DNA of 64,000 bases from a virus. Below are positions 60,740 through 64,000 of the stretch, piece after piece (positions within the stretch are counted from its first letter, which is position 1; each line of letters begins with the position of its first letter). Location: the IMG/VR virus record IMGVR_UViG_3300036715_001574, positions 1 through 64,000 of that record. The stretch is one strand, 5' to 3'. Position numbers and translations under genes: made by a program. Below the pieces are notes generated by a model. It was not told the DNA's origin. It ran no database searches and saw only the letters and a list, made by a program, of their open reading frames with translations.

Positions 60740-61714
60740 ATGAAAAAAGCTCTAATCACAGGCATAAATGGACAAGATGGTTCATATTTGGCAGAATTTT
60801 TAATTGATAAAGGATATGAGGTGTTTGGTACATTAAAACGTAATTCAGTTGCCGAAAATCAAACCGCAAGATTAGATTCTGTATATGATAAAGTAAAATT
60901 ATTTTATGCCGATTTAACAGATTTGTCTTCATTAATATCTGTAATACAAAAAACACAACCAGATGAAATTTATAATTTGGCCGCTCAATCACATGTAAGA
61001 ATTTCATTTGACCAACCAATTTACACCGCACAAGTTACTGGTGTAGGCACATTAAATATCTTAGAGGCGGTTAGGTTAATTAAACCCGATGCTAAAATTT
61101 ACCAAGCGTCGTCATCCGAAATGTTTGGTAATTCTATTGATTCTGATGGATTTCAAAGAGAAACAACACCAATGAATCCTGTTTCACCTTACGGATGTGC
61201 TAAAGTGTATTCGTATAATATTTGTAAAAACTATAGAAACTCATATGACATGTTTATTTCTAATGGTATTTTATTTAATCACGAATCACCAAGACGAGGG
61301 ACAAATTTTGTAACTAATAAAGTTGTTAAAGAAGCGGTTAAAATTAAATTAGGATTATCTAACAAATTGGCATTAGGTAATTTAGATGCCACAAGAGATT
61401 GGGGACATGCTAAAGATTATGTTGAGGCGATGTGGATGATATTACAACTTGAAACACCAAATGATTATGTATGTTCTACAGGAGTATCTCACACAGTTAA
61501 AGAATTGTGTGAATATGTTTTTGGAAAATTAGATTTGTCATACCAAGACTATATTGTTTTAGATGAAAAATTTTTAAGACCTGAAGAATTAAACGATTTA
61601 AAAGGAGACCACTCAAAACTTAAAAAACATACTGGTTGGGAACCAACATACACTTTTGAATCAATGCTTGATGAAATGATTGAGTATTGGTTAAAGTACT
61701 ACAGTAAAAAATAA
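60740..61714 (+). CDS. gmd: GDP-mannose 4,6-dehydratase
   Basis: The 324-residue protein has ALITGINGQDGSYLAEFL, FGTLKRNSVAENQTARLD, YNLAAQSHVRISFDQP, ASSSEMFGNS, SPYGCAKVYSYNI and LFNHESPRRGTNFVTNK. These are the Gmd-specific motifs: TG-(I/V)-x-GQDGSYL, AAQSHV, SSEMFG, YxxxK and NHESPRRG. It converts GDP-D-mannose to GDP-4-keto-6-deoxymannose. Phage-encoded Gmd and Fcl together supply GDP-fucose to the GT10 and GT11 genes in the other cluster. Catalytic residues are intact. Confidence 0.95.
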   Translation: MKKALITGINGQDGSYLAEFLIDKGYEVFGTLKRNSVAENQTARLDSVYDKVKLFYADLTDLSSLISVIQKTQPDEIYNLAAQSHVRISFDQPIYTAQVTGVGTLNILEAVRLIKPDAKIYQASSSEMFGNSIDSDGFQRETTPMNPVSPYGCAKVYSYNICKNYRNSYDMFISNGILFNHESPRRGTNFVTNKVVKEAVKIKLGLSNKLALGNLDATRDWGHAKDYVEAMWMILQLETPNDYVCSTGVSHTVKELCEYVFGKLDLSYQDYIVLDEKFLRPEELNDLKGDHSKLKKHTGWEPTYTFESMLDEMIEYWLKYYSKK

Positions 61715-61731
61715 AACTTTAAATTAAAATA

Positions 61732-62481
61732 ATGGCGACAAAACCAACTAGAAAATCACCAACACCAACACCACTATCAGAAGAAAGAAGTACAAGAACA
61801 AAAAAAGAAATTATTTGTTCAATCATAAAAAGAAAAACTAAAGAAAAGTTTTTAACCCAAACTCAAAAAAGTTATTACGATGTTTTGACATCAAGTGAGG
61901 TAACTATTTGTTCAGGACCAGCAGGTGTAGGTAAAAGTTATATTACAATGAAAGCGGCAATTGATTTATTATCAGACCCAAATACACCTTATGAAAAAAT
62001 TATTATTGTGAGACCCGCAGTTGAAGCTGAAGAAAAATTGGGTAGTTTACCTGGGAATGTAGAAGAAAAATTAGACCCTTATATATTTCCATCTTATTAT
62101 TTGTTAAATAAAATTATCGGAAAAGAAACCAGAGAAAAATTAAAAGAACTTGAAGTTATTGAAGTTTTTGCATTAGCGTTTATGAGGGGTATGAATATTG
62201 ACAATTCAATATTAATATTTGAAGAAGGTCAAAATGCAACACCGAGTCAAATGAAACTTCTATTAACAAGGATTGGATTTAATAGTAAGTTTTTTATTTC
62301 TGGAGATGTCGAACAATCTGACAGATATAAAAACAAAACACACAGTGGTTTATGGGATGCTATTGAAAAATTTAGAGACTCTAATCACATTTCCACTTTT
62401 GAATTTAAAGATAAAAAGGACATCGTTAGAAATCCTTTGATTAGTAAAATTTTAGACAAATACGATAACGAGACAGAATGA
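61732..62481 (+). CDS. phoH: PhoH-like ATPase
   Basis: The 249-residue protein has TQKSYYDVL, Walker A SGPAGVGKSYIT (62-69), IIIVRPAVEAEEKLGSLPG, VFALAFMRGMNID and LIFEEGQNATPSQMKLLLTR (Walker B region), then FFISGDVEQSD. This is the full PhoH domain, a common accessory gene of marine and T4-like phages, of uncertain exact role (RNA handling or phosphate stress). The first 40 residues are a charged, Thr/Pro-rich lead. It overlaps the next gene by 4 bases (ATGA). Confidence 0.95.
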   Translation: MATKPTRKSPTPTPLSEERSTRTKKEIICSIIKRKTKEKFLTQTQKSYYDVLTSSEVTICSGPAGVGKSYITMKAAIDLLSDPNTPYEKIIIVRPAVEAEEKLGSLPGNVEEKLDPYIFPSYYLLNKIIGKETREKLKELEVIEVFALAFMRGMNIDNSILIFEEGQNATPSQMKLLLTRIGFNSKFFISGDVEQSDRYKNKTHSGLWDAIEKFRDSNHISTFEFKDKKDIVRNPLISKILDKYDNETE

Positions 62482-63074
62482 AAATTGCGATAGAATTAAA
62501 CGGAGTATTAAGAGATACTTTAAAAAAAATACAACAAGAGTATGAAAAATGGTACCTTGAGAATCCTTTTAAAGAAGATGAGGAAAAATCTGAATATGAA
62601 GTAATTTCAGATTTAACAACTTTAGATATATCAAAACATCTTAAATTTAAAGATGAAGATGAATTATATAATTTTTTATATAAAGAACATACTATGGAAA
62701 TTTTTGGTCATGCAGGTTCAGTTGAACATTCTAGTATGATGGATTTTAATGAGTTTTATTTAGATTTGAGAGATTCTCACGATATTTTAATCGTTTCGGA
62801 TGAAATGGGCAAATCAAAACCAGCGTCTTTATTTTTCATTTCAAAATTTGGTTGTTTAGTAGAATCTGTTAAATTTTATAGTGAATCAACAATTAATTCA
62901 CTTTGGGATTCAATAGATGTTTTACTTACTGCAAATCCTAGTTTATTATTAAATCATCCGAAAGATAAAACAGTTATTAAATATGAAACATTATATAATA
63001 AAGACATTAATGTTAAACATTATATAACAAATTTTAAAGAATTAAAAACAAAAATAAAAGAGATATATGATTAA
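62478..63074 (+). CDS. HAD-fold-like phage protein
   Basis: The 198-residue product starts KIAIELNGVLRDTLKKIQQE, like HAD motif I but with Glu in place of the first Asp (ELNGVLRD). It also has HDILIVSDEMGKSKPASLFF with the motif II/III order (SD-x-x-x-x-K). The nucleophile change implies it is not a usual phosphatase; it resembles phage-encoded, degenerate nucleotidase-like proteins. It overlaps the PhoH end and the next gene's start. Confidence 0.6.
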   Translation: MKIAIELNGVLRDTLKKIQQEYEKWYLENPFKEDEEKSEYEVISDLTTLDISKHLKFKDEDELYNFLYKEHTMEIFGHAGSVEHSSMMDFNEFYLDLRDSHDILIVSDEMGKSKPASLFFISKFGCLVESVKFYSESTINSLWDSIDVLLTANPSLLLNHPKDKTVIKYETLYNKDINVKHYITNFKELKTKIKEIYD

Positions 63075-63348
63075 AGTATTAGGAGAAAATTATTATTTTG
63101 ATTTAGACAGAGTTGAGGAATACTTAGATATGTCAAATGACATCTTTGATGAGGAATATACCGGCTCAACAGAAATAAAAATTAATATAGTAAAATTTGA
63201 AATAGTTAAAATGTTAATGGATACTATTTTAACAGAACATGAAGAAATTGACGAAAAATTAGGAATAAAATCAAGTACAAACACTAGTATACCATTTAGG
63301 TTAGCTTTTAATAGCCTATTAAATAAAAAACTTATAAATCACTATTAA
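63067..63348 (+). CDS. Small acidic protein, unknown
   Basis: The 93-residue product is acidic in its first 35 residues (YFDLDRVEEYLDMSNDIFDEE) and helical later (KFEIVKMLMDTIL, FRLAFNSLLNKKLI). It is not recognised. It overlaps the HAD-like gene by 8 bases and ends 1 base before the next start, so it belongs to the same operon. It might be an accessory to the neighbouring genes. Confidence 0.55.
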   Translation: MIKVLGENYYFDLDRVEEYLDMSNDIFDEEYTGSTEIKINIVKFEIVKMLMDTILTEHEEIDEKLGIKSSTNTSIPFRLAFNSLLNKKLINHY

Positions 63349-63349
63349 T

Positions 63350-64000
63350 ATGGAATTATCTTTAAACGAAAAAGTAAAACAATCAATTCAAAATTTAAAA
63401 AATAAAAAATCGAGAATATATTTCTTAGTACAAGATACTAAGGGAAACGCGAAAGCATCGGTTAGATTAATTTATCAGACAGCAAAAGTTCTTTTAGATT
63501 CCGGATTTAACCCTATCATTCTTCATGAAAAAAATGACTACTCAGGCGTAGTTGCTTGGATGGATGAAGAATATATGTTAATCCCGCATAAATCAATTGA
63601 GGGTCAAAATTTAGAAATTTCTCCTGAAGATTTTATTGTTGTACCTGAAATTTTTGGTTTTATTATGGAACAAATTAAAAATTTACCTTGTGGTAAAATT
63701 GTTTTAACTCAAAATTATTCTAATATTGTTGAAACATTACAACCAGGACAAAGTTGGTCCCAATATGGATTTTTTAAGTGTATTACAACTAGTAAACAAC
63801 AACAAGAATATATTGAAAACGTAATGAGACAAACTAGTTTTGATATAATTAAACCTTTAATTACGGATAGTTTTTATCCAAAACTTTTACCACCGATGCC
63901 AATTATTGGTGTTCACACTAAAGAACAAGAAGATACTATTAATATAATTAAAACTTTTTATTTAAAATTCCCACAATACAGATGGTTCACATTTAGGGAT
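63350..64000 (+). CDS. Glycosyltransferase-like protein, 3' end outside window
   Basis: The frame from ATG 63350 stays open for 217 codons to the right edge. It begins with SRIYFLVQDTKGNAKASVRL, then IYQTAKVLLDSGFNPIIL, the N-terminal fold of a GT-B transferase, and LTQNYSNIVETLQPGQSW. A donor-binding half would lie beyond the edge. It continues the plus-strand operon that starts at 52818. The family is not decided from the part seen. Confidence 0.6.
   Translation, partial: MELSLNEKVKQSIQNLKNKKSRIYFLVQDTKGNAKASVRLIYQTAKVLLDSGFNPIILHEKNDYSGVVAWMDEEYMLIPHKSIEGQNLEISPEDFIVVPEIFGFIMEQIKNLPCGKIVLTQNYSNIVETLQPGQSWSQYGFFKCITTSKQQQEYIENVMRQTSFDIIKPLITDSFYPKLLPPMPIIGVHTKEQEDTINIIKTFYLKFPQYRWFTFRD

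Noticed and set aside
1-64000. tRNA or rRNA genes, integrase, transposase
   Set aside because: No cloverleaf, rRNA segment or recombinase motif was seen on either strand by eye. A dedicated tRNA scan could still find a divergent one.

Overview
The window reads as part of the genome of a large, strongly AT-rich T4-like myovirus. Recognisable T4-type parts are a tail sheath (gp18-like), tail tube (gp19-like), neck and sheath-terminator proteins (gp13/gp14/gp15-like, partly called by gene order), a baseplate or tape-measure chaperone with its tape measure, a family B DNA polymerase (gp43-like), a SNF2-type helicase, PhoH and dUTPase. Start codons sit behind A/T-rich leaders with almost no Shine-Dalgarno sequences. 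That, with the base composition, points to a Bacteroidota (flavobacteria-like) host; this is inference. No integrase, tRNA, rRNA, CRISPR array or insertion sequence is visible. No stretch longer than about 300 bases lacks a gene; the longest gap is 7821-8083.

Layout. (1) 1-14627, mostly minus strand: virion assembly. A large OmpA-domain protein runs off the left edge, followed by the tape measure, a chaperone with a likely frameshifted extension, two paralogous peptidoglycan-binding-domain proteins, tail tube, a HAD-like protein, sheath, a 53-residue ribbon-helix-helix-like protein on the plus strand, a sheath terminator and a neck protein. (2) 14683-19487, plus: SNF2 helicase, a superoxide dismutase fused to a nuclease-like domain, a gp13-like neck protein and a small structural protein. 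(3) 19458-22660, minus: DNA polymerase and a small baseplate-like protein. (4) 22677-43402, minus: about 20 consecutive glycan genes (glycosyltransferases, nucleotidyltransferases, GDP-mannose epimerase, methyltransferases, a GDPD-like enzyme, a HAD/class II aldolase/kinase module). (5) 43494-49980, minus: four fibre-like proteins, three with long Pro-Thr-Asn repeats. (6) 50032-52655, plus: five small, probably structural genes ending in a clear terminator. (7) 52749-64000, plus: a sigma70-like promoter, then a second sugar and nucleotide operon (glycosyltransferases, exonuclease, dUTPase, a dehydrogenase-like protein lacking its catalytic Cys, GDP-fucose synthase, GDP-mannose 4,6-dehydratase, PhoH).

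How it may fit together. The phage encodes both steps from GDP-mannose to GDP-L-fucose (59807-61714) and a GDP-mannose 3,5-epimerase (28850). It also encodes at least two, probably three, fucosyltransferase-type enzymes (GT10, GT11 and a GT23/NodZ-like protein), a GT31 fringe-like enzyme and a GlcNAc-transferase of the Skp1/mucin type. The last lies directly beside mucin-like, Thr/Pro-rich fibre genes. The most exciting reading is a phage-encoded mucin-type O-glycosylation system that decorates its own fibres; remodelling of the host surface is the main alternative. Other notable points: a candidate +1/-2 frameshift making a two-part tail chaperone, a shared N-terminal processing signal in two duplicated internal-protein candidates, a recurrent TATTTAT motif just upstream of virion genes, an SOD-nuclease fusion, and several decayed glycosyltransferase fragments that show active gene turnover.
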